Below are positions 7,693 through 16,982 of a stretch of 62,389 nucleotides of DNA, piece after piece. The DNA is from an uncultured Saprospiraceae bacterium (lineage in GTDB: Bacteria > Bacteroidota > Bacteroidia > Chitinophagales > Saprospiraceae), in contig CALLAW010000014.1 of assembly GCA_938001865.1 (NCBI GenBank), forward strand, positions 1 through 62,389, given 5' to 3'. Below the pieces are notes generated by a model. That model searched no databases, was not told where the DNA came from, and saw only the letters and a program-made list of their open reading frames with translations. Made by a program: the position numbers and the translations under genes. How positions within the stretch are numbered: position 1 is the first letter of the stretch; each line of letters opens with the position of its first letter.

Positions 7693-10497
7693 ATGTCTGA
7701 TAAAAAACTCTTTCTCTTAGATGGTCATGCTCTAGTATATAGAGCTCATTTTGCATTTATTACTCGGCCCTTGATCAACTCCAAAGGGATCAATACCTCA
7801 GCCATCACAGGATTCGTCAGGACTCTATGGGACTTGATGAAGCGAGAGCAGCCCACTCATATAGCTGTTGCCTTTGATCCCAAGGGAAAAACATTTCGCC
7901 ACGACGAATATCCAGAGTACAAAGCTAATCGAGATGCCCAACCAGAAGATATTAGTATCGCATTGCCCTACATCAGGCGGATAGTCGAAGCATTCAATAT
8001 CCCGATCATCATGGTTGATAACTATGAAGCAGATGACATCATCGGTACTATTGCTAAGCAAGCAGAGAGGGAGGGATTTGAGGTATATATGGTCACACCT
8101 GATAAAGATTATGCACAGCTCGTCTCAGATAATGTCTATATGTATAAGCCATCCCGACAAGGTAATGGGATCGATATCTTAGGGAGAAAAGAAGTGCTAG
8201 CAAAGTGGGATATCGAGAAGGTCGAACAAGTCATCGACATCCTTGGACTCCAAGGTGATAGCGTGGATAATATCCCAGGTATCCCAGGTATAGGTGCTAA
8301 GACTGCCGTCAAACTCCTCAAAATCTACGGGTCAGTTGAGAATCTCATCGCTAATACTGACCAACTCAAGGGTAAACAAAAAGAAAACGTCATCAACTTT
8401 GCTGCACAAGGACTCCTCTCTAAGAGACTTGCAACTATCAATATTGATTCGCCAATTACGTTTGACGCAAGTCAGTATATCATCGATCCGATGAATAAGG
8501 AAGCTCTCTCAGAACTCTTCAAAGAATTGGAATTCAGATCATTAGCGACACAGATCTTGGGCGATAATAGCCCTAAGCAAGGATCACTCTTCGGAGCAGA
8601 AAGCGATGCTCAAGGTAAATCTCAAAGTAGCTCTAGCTCTGAGCCAAAATTCAATAGTGCAAACAACTATAGTGTAGCGAGTACAGATATTACGAATACT
8701 AAGCACAACTACAAGCTAGTAAATACTGATGCCGATATCGCTGACTTAGTACAGCTACTCAGCAAGTCCAAGATCATTAGCTTTGATACTGAGACTACAG
8801 GTATCGATGCGAATCAAGCAGAGCTCGTAGGCTTAGCTTGGTCCGTGGAAGCTGGCGAAGCATATTATGTGCCAGTCCCAGAGGATAGAGAGGCAGCACT
8901 CCAGAGAGTATTACCATTCAAGTCAATCTTAGAGGATGAATCCATCCTCTTAGTCGGTCAGAATATCAAGTATGATAAGTTGATGATGAAGTGGTATGAT
9001 GTAGAACTCGTCGGACCATACTTCGATACGATGATAGCTCACTACCTCTGTGAGCCAGATCTCAGGCATAGACTAGACTATCTCTCCGAGAGTTATCTCA
9101 ATTACAAAATGGTCCCGATCACTGATCTGATAGGGAAGGCAGGCAAGAATCAACTCACGATGAGGTCAGTGCCTATCGATAAGGCAGCTGAGTACGCAGG
9201 AGAAGATGCAGATATCACACTCCAAATGAAATCTATCTTAGAAGACCTCCTCAAAGAGAATGGCATAGAAGATGTCTACTACAATATCGAGCAACCACTG
9301 ATAGATGTACTGACTGATATAGAGTACGAAGGCGTACAGGTTGATGGTGGATTTCTCAATAATTACTCAGAGGTACTAGACAAGTGGATCAAAGAGAAAG
9401 AGACGAATATCTACGAAACTGCTGGTGTGAAGTTCAATATCGGATCACCAAAGCAGGTAGGCGAAGTCCTCTTTGACCGAATGGAAATACCATATAGATG
9501 GCGCAAAACTAAGACAGGTGCATACTCTACAGATGTCGAGAAACTTACCGAACTGTCTATCGATCACGACATCGTGAAAGAGATCCTTGAGTACCGTAAG
9601 TTGAGCAAGTTGAAGTCGACATACGTAGATTCCCTACCATTGATGATTAACCCTAAGACTGGAAGAGTCCACTCCAATTTCAATCAGGCTCGGGCAGCTA
9701 CTGGAAGACTCAGTTCTGAAAATCCCAATCTGCAGAATATCCCTATCAAGAACGAAGAGGGCAGAGAGATACGTAAGGCATTTGTCCCAAGAGATAAGGA
9801 TCACCTCCTCTTAGCTGCCGATTACTCTCAGATAGAGCTTAGAATCGTCGCCGATGTCAGTAAGGATCCTGTGATGCTCGATGCCTTTACCAATGGTAAA
9901 GACTTCCACACTGCAACAGCAGCTCAAGTCTATGGCGTAGACTACGATGCAGTCACTCCCGATCAACGTCGTAATGCGAAGACAGTTAACTTCAGTATAC
10001 TCTATGGTGCAGGTGCCACTAATCTCTCAAGACAACTCGGAATCAAACGTGCAGAAGCTAAAGAATTGATCGAGACTTACTTCACTCAGTTTCCGGCATT
10101 GAAGGCCTATATGGATGACACTGTGCAGTATGCGAGGGACAATGGCTATGTCAAGACGCTTGTCGGACGGAAGAGAACACTCAGAGATATCAACTCTAGG
10201 AATGGACTCACTCGAAGCAATGCAGAGAGGATAGCAGTTAATACTCCGATCCAAGGTAGTGCAGCTGATATGATCAAGCTAGCGATGATTACTATCCATC
10301 AAAAACTCAAAGAGGGAAAGTACAGAACCAAGATGATACTCCAGGTACATGATGAATTGGTCTTTGATGTCTATAAGCCAGAGCTGGATGAGATCAAGGT
10401 GATGGTAGAGGAGAGCATGCGTACTGCGATGCCGCAGCTCACAGTCCCTATCGTCGTGGGTATGGACACAGGAGACAATTGGTTGGAGGCTCACTAG
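7693..10497 (+). CDS. polA: DNA polymerase I
   Basis: Full-length three-domain Pol I of 934 residues. The 5'-3' exonuclease is about 1-290 (FLLDGHALVYRAHFAF, DNYEADDIIGT, GIPGIGAKTAVKLL). The 3'-5' proofreading exonuclease is about 345-530 and looks intact, with the DxE motif in ISFDTETTG (near residue 365). The polymerase domain is about 560-934, with motif A DYSQIELRI near 711, motif B around NFSILYGAG and the catalytic VHDELVFDV near 887. A Ser-rich linker joins the nuclease domains (about 300-330). Role: Okazaki fragment maturation and excision repair in the cytoplasm. Monocistronic: a terminator lies before it and a 600-bp non-coding stretch after it. Confidence 0.97.
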   Translation: MSDKKLFLLDGHALVYRAHFAFITRPLINSKGINTSAITGFVRTLWDLMKREQPTHIAVAFDPKGKTFRHDEYPEYKANRDAQPEDISIALPYIRRIVEAFNIPIIMVDNYEADDIIGTIAKQAEREGFEVYMVTPDKDYAQLVSDNVYMYKPSRQGNGIDILGRKEVLAKWDIEKVEQVIDILGLQGDSVDNIPGIPGIGAKTAVKLLKIYGSVENLIANTDQLKGKQKENVINFAAQGLLSKRLATINIDSPITFDASQYIIDPMNKEALSELFKELEFRSLATQILGDNSPKQGSLFGAESDAQGKSQSSSSSEPKFNSANNYSVASTDITNTKHNYKLVNTDADIADLVQLLSKSKIISFDTETTGIDANQAELVGLAWSVEAGEAYYVPVPEDREAALQRVLPFKSILEDESILLVGQNIKYDKLMMKWYDVELVGPYFDTMIAHYLCEPDLRHRLDYLSESYLNYKMVPITDLIGKAGKNQLTMRSVPIDKAAEYAGEDADITLQMKSILEDLLKENGIEDVYYNIEQPLIDVLTDIEYEGVQVDGGFLNNYSEVLDKWIKEKETNIYETAGVKFNIGSPKQVGEVLFDRMEIPYRWRKTKTGAYSTDVEKLTELSIDHDIVKEILEYRKLSKLKSTYVDSLPLMINPKTGRVHSNFNQARAATGRLSSENPNLQNIPIKNEEGREIRKAFVPRDKDHLLLAADYSQIELRIVADVSKDPVMLDAFTNGKDFHTATAAQVYGVDYDAVTPDQRRNAKTVNFSILYGAGATNLSRQLGIKRAEAKELIETYFTQFPALKAYMDDTVQYARDNGYVKTLVGRKRTLRDINSRNGLTRSNAERIAVNTPIQGSAADMIKLAMITIHQKLKEGKYRTKMILQVHDELVFDVYKPELDEIKVMVEESMRTAMPQLTVPIVVGMDTGDNWLEAH

Positions 10498-10886
10498 GAG
10501 AGCACTCACTGATGTATGCTGCAGAGGTCGATTGGCTCTAAGCACACTGCCATGTGTAGGCTTCGAAGGGATTAGGGATGACATCTAACAACAGAGTTAA
10601 CCATCTACAGTCTCAGGGTTATCTACAGTCTCTGGATTCATAGTGTTCTAGTCCATTATTGTGATCTGTACCCTTATCGTGAGATTGCGCATTGGTAGAT
10701 AGCTCAGTTCTACATCAAGTGTGCATCTATCAAAATGCTCGAATCATAGTCACCCATGCCCGGATGTGCATCTATAGTACTGCACTGTCTCTGCAGATTT
10801 CTTATGTCAAATATTCGCAGATCTTAGATTGTCTGATTGTTGAATGTAATGATTGACCAAAATCAGGGTTTTTACGCTGGTTTTTC

Positions 10887-11056
10887 TGTTTAACTTTCAG
10901 GTGTATTTTTGTTTAACTTTCAATTTATTTTGAATTGTGATTTTTATTTGGAAAGCATAATTGATATAAGTAGCTATATATCAATGTTTTGAGAGAATAG
11001 CGTTGAATATATTTTCACTTTTGTTTAAGTATTGTTTGCATTTTGTTTAACTTTCA
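10887..11056 (+). repeat. Three exact copies of TGTTTAACTTTCA upstream of the ECF sigma gene
   Basis: The 13-mer TGTTTAACTTTCA occurs exactly at 10887-10899, 10910-10922 (23-bp period) and 11044-11056, with a partial copy (TGTTTAAGT) at 11022-11030. The third copy overlaps the space between the candidate -33 and -7 boxes. This is the layout of an operator or of overlapping promoters. The bound factor is unknown; it could be the sigma factor's own control. Confidence 0.6.
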
Positions 11057-11066
11057 TTTACTTTTG
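11035..11066 (+). promoter_or_regulatory. Candidate Bacteroidota-type promoter for the ECF sigma / mutY cluster
   Basis: TTTG at 11035-11038 and TACTTTTG at 11059-11066 match the Bacteroidota primary-sigma consensus TTTG ... TAnnTTTG, with 20 bases between. The ATG of the sigma gene lies 37 bases further on. The match is by eye only. Confidence 0.5.
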
Positions 11067-11103
11067 AAAGTGTAATGCAGTAATAACCTTTAAATAATTA
11101 CTT

Positions 11104-11643
11104 ATGTCAACTAACGAATTTAAAAAGTCATTTGAGACTCTAACACCCTCATTGAATTCTTTTGCTTACAACTTGACCAAGAATCGAGAAGAGGCAGAGG
11201 ATCTCTATCAAGAGACAGCGTTTAGAGCATATACAAATAGAGAGAAGTTCAGACCAGGTACTAACCTCAAAGCATGGTTGTTTACGATTATGAAGAATAT
11301 CTTCATTAATAATTATCGGAGAAAGTCAAAAATGAATACCATAATGGACTCCACTGATAATAACTTTTATATCAATAGTGGTAAGAATAAAGTCTCTAAT
11401 GGGGGAGAGTCCAATATCTTGATGAAAGAGCTCAATCAGATGATTGAAGAGCTAGATGGAGATATTAAGAATCCATTCATGATGCATTTCACTGGTTATA
11501 AGTACCAAGAGATAGCTGATAAGTTAGCCTTGCCGTTGGGAACCGTCAAGTCACGGATATTCTTTGCAAGGAAAGCTCTCAAAGAGTCAATTATCAAAAG
11601 CTATGGAAGTTATGCCTTTCTGAAGAATGGCCTAGCTGTATAA
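11104..11643 (+). CDS. ECF-type RNA polymerase sigma factor
   Basis: Sigma-70 family factor of 179 residues. Region 2 is about 10-80 (SFAYNLTKNREEAEDLYQET, FRPGTNLKAWLFTIMKNIFI) and region 4 about 115-165 (GYKYQEIADKLALPLGTVKS, FFARKAL). This type is widespread in Bacteroidota and often lies beside mutY/ssb/gld genes. No anti-sigma gene is adjacent. The region before it carries three TGTTTAACTTTCA repeats and a promoter candidate. It differs clearly from the sigma factor at 4758, so the window holds two ECF factors of different groups. Confidence 0.93.
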   Translation: MSTNEFKKSFETLTPSLNSFAYNLTKNREEAEDLYQETAFRAYTNREKFRPGTNLKAWLFTIMKNIFINNYRRKSKMNTIMDSTDNNFYINSGKNKVSNGGESNILMKELNQMIEELDGDIKNPFMMHFTGYKYQEIADKLALPLGTVKSRIFFARKALKESIIKSYGSYAFLKNGLAV

Positions 11644-11682
11644 TAAAGTAATAGTGTTGTTATCTTTGGCGAAAAGATATAA

Positions 11683-12762
11683 TTGGATTCGTCAATTCTA
11701 ATTGCCACCATACTTGATTGGCACAGCGAGATAGATCGCAACCTTCCATGGAAGTATAACAGTAGCCCTTACAAGATTTGGATCTCGGAGATCATTCTCC
11801 AACAGACTCAAGTCGTGCAAGGGCTACGCTATTATGAGAGATTTGTGGATCGGTACCCTACAGTCCACGACCTAGCCTCTTCTACAGAGAGTGATCTACT
11901 CAAGGTATGGGAAGGCCTTGGTTACAATAGTAGGGCTAGGTACCTCCATCAATCAGCTAAGCGGATTGTAGATGAGTTTGGAGGGAAGTTTCCAGTGGAG
12001 TACTCTGATATCTTGAGTCTCAAGGGAGTAGGTGATTATACTGCCTCTGCGATTTCGGCATTTGCCTACGAGCAACCACATGTCGCTGTAGATAGCAATG
12101 TAGAGAGATGGGTCAGTAGATACTACGGGATAGCATCTTATAAGTCAAGTCAGTCCCTCAAGACAGAGGTCAAATCTATCCTCTTACCAGTGGTAGAGAA
12201 GCATGAGTCTCCAGCAGAATGCAATCAAGCGTTTATAGATTTTGGAGCACTCGTCTGCACAGCTAAGCAGCCCAAGTGTATCGATTGTCCACTCAGTCAG
12301 ACTTGTTACGGTTATGCTCAGAGTAAGACAGCCGATTATCCTCTGGTCAAGCCCAAAGTACCCCGTAAGAAGAGATACTTTCACTACTTAGTAGCTGTGG
12401 ATAATGGTCACGTTGTGATCAATAAACGTCTCAATAAAGATATCTGGCAAGGGATGCATGAGTTCCCCCTTTACGAAAGTGACTCACTCCAAGACTTGAC
12501 ACATCAAGACCTATGTCGATACTTTGATATCAATGAATCAACGAGCATAGAATCAATCATCTCATACCAGCAGATACTCACACATCGAATTATTATTGGG
12601 AAATTTTATCTTTGCAAACTGAAGCGTGGTACAGTCAAGATCGGTCAGTGGATGTCAGTAGATCAAGTCAAAAAAATTGCAGTTGCAGGGATAGTACGCT
12701 TGTATTTAGCTGATAATATGTTTATATTTAATGATATTAATAAAATAGAGAATGGTAAATAA
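11683..12762 (+). CDS. mutY: A/G-specific adenine glycosylase
   Basis: Base-excision repair glycosylase that removes adenine opposite 8-oxoguanine. 359 residues. HhH-GPD domain with the hairpin LKGVGDYTASAI (about 115-126) and the catalytic Asp in VAVDSNVERW (about 135-144). The [4Fe-4S] loop is complete: C-X6-C-X2-C-X5-C (about residues 191-207). A C-terminal NUDIX-like domain that recognises 8-oxoG follows (about 230-350). The start is TTG 11683, directly after an in-frame TAA; no ATG lies near. The gene overlaps ssb by 11 bases. Confidence 0.95.
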   Translation: MDSSILIATILDWHSEIDRNLPWKYNSSPYKIWISEIILQQTQVVQGLRYYERFVDRYPTVHDLASSTESDLLKVWEGLGYNSRARYLHQSAKRIVDEFGGKFPVEYSDILSLKGVGDYTASAISAFAYEQPHVAVDSNVERWVSRYYGIASYKSSQSLKTEVKSILLPVVEKHESPAECNQAFIDFGALVCTAKQPKCIDCPLSQTCYGYAQSKTADYPLVKPKVPRKKRYFHYLVAVDNGHVVINKRLNKDIWQGMHEFPLYESDSLQDLTHQDLCRYFDINESTSIESIISYQQILTHRIIIGKFYLCKLKRGTVKIGQWMSVDQVKKIAVAGIVRLYLADNMFIFNDINKIENGK

Positions 12763-13198
12763 GGTAATACTCATAGGTAACGTTGGCAAAGATCCAGAGA
12801 TTAGAGATTTGGAATCAGGAGTCAAGCTTGCATCGTTTTCCGTAGCAACTAATGAAAATTATAAGGATAAAGCTGGTGAATGGCAGCAAAATACCGAGTG
12901 GCATAACATCACTGTATGGAGAGGTCAAGCCGAAAGGGTAGAACGTCAAGTCAAGAAAGGCAGTAAGATCTATATTGAAGGGAAACTCGCTACGAGGAAG
13001 TGGCAAGATAAGGATGGCAATGATCGATATACAACTGATGTGGTAGCAAGTTACTTCCGCATACTTGATAGAATCGAGTCAAGTGGAGACGAGATACCAC
13101 CATTGCCAGTATCTGAGCCAATGGGGTCAGGGCCAGTCGTGAATAAGCCTCTTGCAGACAGTCCAGCTAAAGCAGTAGAGGATGATTTGCCATTCTAA
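12752..13198 (+). CDS. ssb: Single-stranded DNA-binding protein
   Basis: OB-fold SSB of 148 residues. The OB domain is about 1-108 (VNKVILIGNVGKDPE, TEWHNITVWRGQAE, GSKIYIEGKL), followed by a flexible acidic/proline tail that ends in DDLPF, the peptide that binds partner proteins in replication and repair. Its ATG lies inside the last codons of mutY (11-base overlap), so translation is likely coupled. The order mutY-ssb-gldE-gldD is common in Bacteroidota. Confidence 0.96.
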   Translation: MVNKVILIGNVGKDPEIRDLESGVKLASFSVATNENYKDKAGEWQQNTEWHNITVWRGQAERVERQVKKGSKIYIEGKLATRKWQDKDGNDRYTTDVVASYFRILDRIESSGDEIPPLPVSEPMGSGPVVNKPLADSPAKAVEDDLPF

Positions 13199-13245
13199 TA
13201 CCTTAGAAGACAAGTATATTATTAAACTCTAATTAATAAGTAATA

Positions 13246-14658
13246 TTGGATCCTGAACCTCCCAGTATATCTATAGAATTCCTCTGGTCTGTGCTCTTAG
13301 CTGGACCTACCATGTTGACGATTTTTGGTCTGATCTTGCTTGTCATTTGCTCAGCATTGATCTCAGGGTCTGAGGTCGCTTTCTTCTCTATCACTCCATT
13401 GGATCTCAAGGATCTCAAGATGGAAAAGTCCAAAGTCTCAGAGTCTCTGATCTCTCTCAAAGCAGCTCCGAAGCGGCTGTTAGCTACTCTCCTCATTACT
13501 AATAATCTGATCAATATCTTGATCATTATTCTCTCCGATTACCTTTTGAGAATATTGATTCCAGAGGACTTTTTTTTGAGTTATGGTACGATGCTCTCTG
13601 AGTACCTGCCATTGACAGCGAAGCAAGGAGCTAGATCTATCAACTTTTTGATCTCTGTAATTGGTGTGACATTTATATTGGTGCTCTTCGGTGAGTTGCT
13701 GCCCAAGATATATGCTAATGTCCGCCATCTCAATCTTGCAAGAAGGATGGCTAGGCCGATGGAATTGCTCAGTACAATCTTCACTCCATTGAGCACTGTC
13801 ATGATCAACTGGACTGACAGACTCGAGTCTAGAATCAACAAATCTGCAGGCCCGATAGATAGTAATAAGAAGGATGAACTAGAGCAAGCAATTGAGTTTT
13901 CGGTAGACAAGGATATCTACAAGACTGATGAGGCAGATCTACTCAAAGGTATCATCAACTTTGGCGAAGTAAGTGTCAAACAAATCATGAAGTCTAGGAT
14001 GGATATCGTGGCTGTAGATCAGGAGATTAACTATCACGAGTTGCTGGAGATAGTACGGTCTAGCGGTTTTTCGAGGTTTCCAGTGTTCAACGAATCCATC
14101 GATACGATCATAGGTATCTTATATGTCAAAGATCTGCTAGGCAAGACTCAGCATGACAAGCAATATCAGTGGCAAGACTTGATCAGGGATAACATTATCT
14201 ATGTCCCAGAGACGAAGAAGATTGATGAATTGCTCAAGGAATTTCAACTAAAGCGGCTCCACTTGGCGATTGCTGTAGATGAGTTTGGGGGGACATCTGG
14301 TCTCGTGACGTTGGAGGATATTATGGAGGAGATCATCGGAGAGATTAAGGACGAGTTTGACGATGACTTGGGAGTAGAGTTCACCAAGATTGACGACTAT
14401 ACCTATATCTTCGAAGGTAAGGTACTCCTCAATGATGCATGTCGAGTATTGGGGATAGATCTAGATGAGTTTGACAAGGTCAAAGGAGGCTCAGACTCTC
14501 TCGCTGGTCTGATGCTAGAGATCTCAGGTAGCATCCCTAAGAAGAATCAGATCATAGAGTTTGAGAGATATACATTCCATACAATCGATGTCTCTAAAAA
14601 GCGAATCGAATCAGTCAAAGTCGTAATGGACCCAATAAATGAAGAACACGATGAATAG
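13246..14658 (+). CDS. gldE: Gliding motility-associated protein GldE (CorC/HlyC family)
   Basis: Inner-membrane protein of 470 residues. A DUF21/CNNM-like membrane domain (about 20-200, four hydrophobic segments) is followed by a CBS pair (about 225-345: VKQIMKSRMDIVAVD, FSRFPVFNESIDTIIGIL, FGGTSGLVTLEDIMEEIIGEI) and a CorC_HlyC domain (about 370-455). Family members act in ion transport; in Flavobacterium johnsoniae GldE supports gliding and can partly compensate for gldD defects (established knowledge). The start is TTG 13246, the first possible start after an in-frame stop. The end overlaps gldD by 20 bases. Confidence 0.93.
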   Translation: MDPEPPSISIEFLWSVLLAGPTMLTIFGLILLVICSALISGSEVAFFSITPLDLKDLKMEKSKVSESLISLKAAPKRLLATLLITNNLINILIIILSDYLLRILIPEDFFLSYGTMLSEYLPLTAKQGARSINFLISVIGVTFILVLFGELLPKIYANVRHLNLARRMARPMELLSTIFTPLSTVMINWTDRLESRINKSAGPIDSNKKDELEQAIEFSVDKDIYKTDEADLLKGIINFGEVSVKQIMKSRMDIVAVDQEINYHELLEIVRSSGFSRFPVFNESIDTIIGILYVKDLLGKTQHDKQYQWQDLIRDNIIYVPETKKIDELLKEFQLKRLHLAIAVDEFGGTSGLVTLEDIMEEIIGEIKDEFDDDLGVEFTKIDDYTYIFEGKVLLNDACRVLGIDLDEFDKVKGGSDSLAGLMLEISGSIPKKNQIIEFERYTFHTIDVSKKRIESVKVVMDPINEEHDE

Positions 14659-15253
14659 AATAGCACCTCTGATACTGAGTGGGTTAGTGATATTGATGAT
14701 ATGGAGTTGTAGTGGAGGTGAGGCTACACTCCCCAAGCCAAGACTCTACCCGAAGATAACATACCCTGAGAGAGGATATACTGGCTATGATTCTCCAGAT
14801 TGTCCGTTTACGCTTGAGTATCCTACATATGGCGATATCGAACGAGATGACTACTTTGAAGATAAAGATCCAGTCCACCCTTGTTGGTTTGATATCTTGC
14901 TCGGAAGTATCAATGCGAGTATCCACTGTAGCTATATTCCGATTGATGATCGCAAGCATTTTGATGAGTTAGTTGGAGATGCGTTCAGGATGGTGACAGA
15001 GCACAATGTGAAGGCTGATGCCAGGAGAGACTCTCTGTTTACTAATCCGTATGGAGTAGATGGGTTATTATTCTCTATCAATGGTGATGTCGCTACACCT
15101 ATCCAGTTTTTTGTCACAGATAGTACTCAGCATTTTATGCGAGGAAGCCTCTACTTTGACGATAAGGTCAATGCTGATTCGATTGCACCTCTGCTCTCGT
15201 TTGTCCGTACGGATATCGACCACATCCTTGAGTCATTCAGATGGAGAGAGTAG
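14639..15253 (+). CDS. gldD: Gliding motility lipoprotein GldD
   Basis: Lipoprotein of 204 residues with a hydrophobic signal and lipobox ending MIWSC (Cys about residue 24). The GldD signature KPRLYPKITYP follows (about 32-42), then a beta-rich domain with conserved GYDSPDCPFTLEYP and HPCWFDILLGS. In F. johnsoniae GldD is required for gliding and for T9SS function. Its presence fits the T9SS sorting domain of the giant protein at 44571. Translation is coupled to gldE by a 20-base overlap. Convergent with the next gene across only 28 bases. Confidence 0.95.
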   Translation: MKNTMNRIAPLILSGLVILMIWSCSGGEATLPKPRLYPKITYPERGYTGYDSPDCPFTLEYPTYGDIERDDYFEDKDPVHPCWFDILLGSINASIHCSYIPIDDRKHFDELVGDAFRMVTEHNVKADARRDSLFTNPYGVDGLLFSINGDVATPIQFFVTDSTQHFMRGSLYFDDKVNADSIAPLLSFVRTDIDHILESFRWRE

Positions 15254-15281
15254 TTTGTCATGAGGAGTGCTACTAAGCATC

Positions 15282-16850
15282 TCACTCTGGGTGTAAATTA
15301 TCTTTTTTGTAGTTGGTTTTAGACTCTTTGATGATCTGGCCAATACTTTTGTCGTGCAATTTTGCTTTTAGCCAAAGGATGATATCTATATATAGGAATC
15401 CTTTGTGAGTAGATTTTTGGTTTTTAAGTTTTTTAAATTCATCCAGATGCATTTTCATTAGATTCTTTCTGTCTAAGAGAGGTGTGGAATGCAGTTTTTT
15501 GAATAGAGTGAGTACTAATGATACCATCTGATTATCATTAGAGTGATTAGAGAGGTAAGACCCATATCTCTTGATCAAGTATGGTAGGATATCCCAGCTA
15601 CCCATATCATAGTGTACCATCAGATGCATTAATCTCGCATATATTTGGATGTCTTTACGGAGGGTTTTATTTGTCAGATTGATGATGTTGAGGAGATACT
15701 GGTTTGATTTTTTATAATTTTCATTTCCAAGGTACATGTAGGCGATCTTATAGTAGATGATCATGATTTTATGTTCATCTAGATTGGTCTGATATCTTTT
15801 GATTCGATTGAGTGTCCTTGGGATGATTTTGACTCCTTGGTCAAATGTACCTTGAAGGAAGTGAAGATTGAGTCTCCCGATATGTACATAGAGGAATGAA
15901 AATATCTTAGAGTTCTCATTGAAGCTCGAATAGTAAGATTGTCTGAATTGTTCGAGTTTGTCTAAGTGTATCTTGTAGCCATGGAGTTGCTGAGTGTTGA
16001 ATGCTGAGGTCAAGACGTAGTGAAATCCTCTCATGTAGAGATCGACATCTCTCTCCATCATTTCCTTAGAGTGTTCGAAGAGGTGTATCCACTTGAGAGC
16101 ATAGATGTAGCAATTTTCAAAATCTCCGCGGATATAGTGATACCAGACGTAGCATTGATAGAGGTTGACTTTCTCTACCATTCCCAACTCATCGATAGGG
16201 ATATTTTGATTGAGAGAGTTATTGAAGAACTGTTCGAGCTCTTGCTCTTCTTCTGCAGTAGTGACGTGTCCTTTCTTGATATAGCGTCGATGCAAGAGTA
16301 CCTTGAGATTGCTCAGGCTTGCTCTATTGTGTACTGATCTAGAGATTTCCGTGGCCTGCTCTACTAAGGCTTCGATACTCGCAGTATTAGTCCGAGTGAT
16401 GTGTCTCGATTGGATCATTTTCTCTATCTCCACTATCGTAAGTGAGCTAAAGTCTGTATGATTTTTGAATGAGATTTTTTTTGCTTTATCTAAGATCTTT
16501 AAGGCTTCCATGTACAGACCCTTATTGTACAGGATGTGAGCCATGTCTATATATTCTTGTATTTTGATCTGTGCTTTTTTCTCTTTGTAGAGGTGCCTGA
16601 GGCTCATCAAGATCTGAGAGTAGAGATGCCGTTTGACATTAGAGTATTGAGAGGCAGTAATGTCTTTGAGTTTTTTTATGATCTCGTGTTCATTGAATTT
16701 TTTTTGCCCTTCAAGGATGTCAAATAATTTGATGTAGAGCAGCTTTTCAGAATCTCTAATTCTGCCAGCATGAAGTCTGAAGTTTCGCTTCTCACTTTTG
16801 CTGAGAGATTTTACAAGCTTGTAGACTTGTTGGGATTGTGAGATTGGCAT
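15282..16850 (-). CDS. Unknown helical-repeat protein, paralogue A
   Basis: Not recognised as a named family. 522 residues, no signal peptide, no membrane segment, strongly basic, rich in Lys/Leu/Tyr. The N-terminus (SKSEKRNFRLHAG, about 16-28, then SNVKRHLYSQILMSLR about 70-85) is shared with the adjacent gene at 16983. The body looks like irregular tetratricopeptide-like helices (AHILYNKGLYMEALKIL, YKIAYMYLGNENYKKSNQYL). The two genes are clear tandem paralogues along their whole length, 132 bp apart and in the same orientation. A scaffold or regulatory role is possible; no catalytic motif is seen. Confidence 0.85.
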   Translation of the reverse strand: MPISQSQQVYKLVKSLSKSEKRNFRLHAGRIRDSEKLLYIKLFDILEGQKKFNEHEIIKKLKDITASQYSNVKRHLYSQILMSLRHLYKEKKAQIKIQEYIDMAHILYNKGLYMEALKILDKAKKISFKNHTDFSSLTIVEIEKMIQSRHITRTNTASIEALVEQATEISRSVHNRASLSNLKVLLHRRYIKKGHVTTAEEEQELEQFFNNSLNQNIPIDELGMVEKVNLYQCYVWYHYIRGDFENCYIYALKWIHLFEHSKEMMERDVDLYMRGFHYVLTSAFNTQQLHGYKIHLDKLEQFRQSYYSSFNENSKIFSFLYVHIGRLNLHFLQGTFDQGVKIIPRTLNRIKRYQTNLDEHKIMIIYYKIAYMYLGNENYKKSNQYLLNIINLTNKTLRKDIQIYARLMHLMVHYDMGSWDILPYLIKRYGSYLSNHSNDNQMVSLVLTLFKKLHSTPLLDRKNLMKMHLDEFKKLKNQKSTHKGFLYIDIILWLKAKLHDKSIGQIIKESKTNYKKDNLHPE

Positions 16851-16982
16851 AGATAAGATTCTCAGTTATTAGAGGTGTAATTTACAGGATTTCATACAAT
16901 TTTTCTGCAAAGGTATTGCATTGGTGTGGTTCTCTACTGTTGCTATAGAGGAGGTATGATCAACTCTCAGGAGAGATAAGAG

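Larger units (their letters stand above)
10498..11103. other. Non-coding region upstream of an ECF sigma gene
   Basis: A 606-bp stretch without a credible gene; a 101-codon minus-strand frame at its left edge is mostly antisense to polA. The left half has ordinary composition with short direct repeats: ATCTACAGTCTC at 10603 and 10621, and GTGCATCTAT at 10721 and 10766. The right half (from about 10850) is A/T-rich and holds the TGTTTAACTTTCA repeats and a promoter candidate, listed separately. No RNA family was recognised. Confidence 0.6.

Noticed and set aside
10279-10584. 101-codon minus-strand frame over the polA end
   Set aside because: Mostly antisense to the Pol I C-terminal catalytic part; only its first third lies in non-coding DNA.
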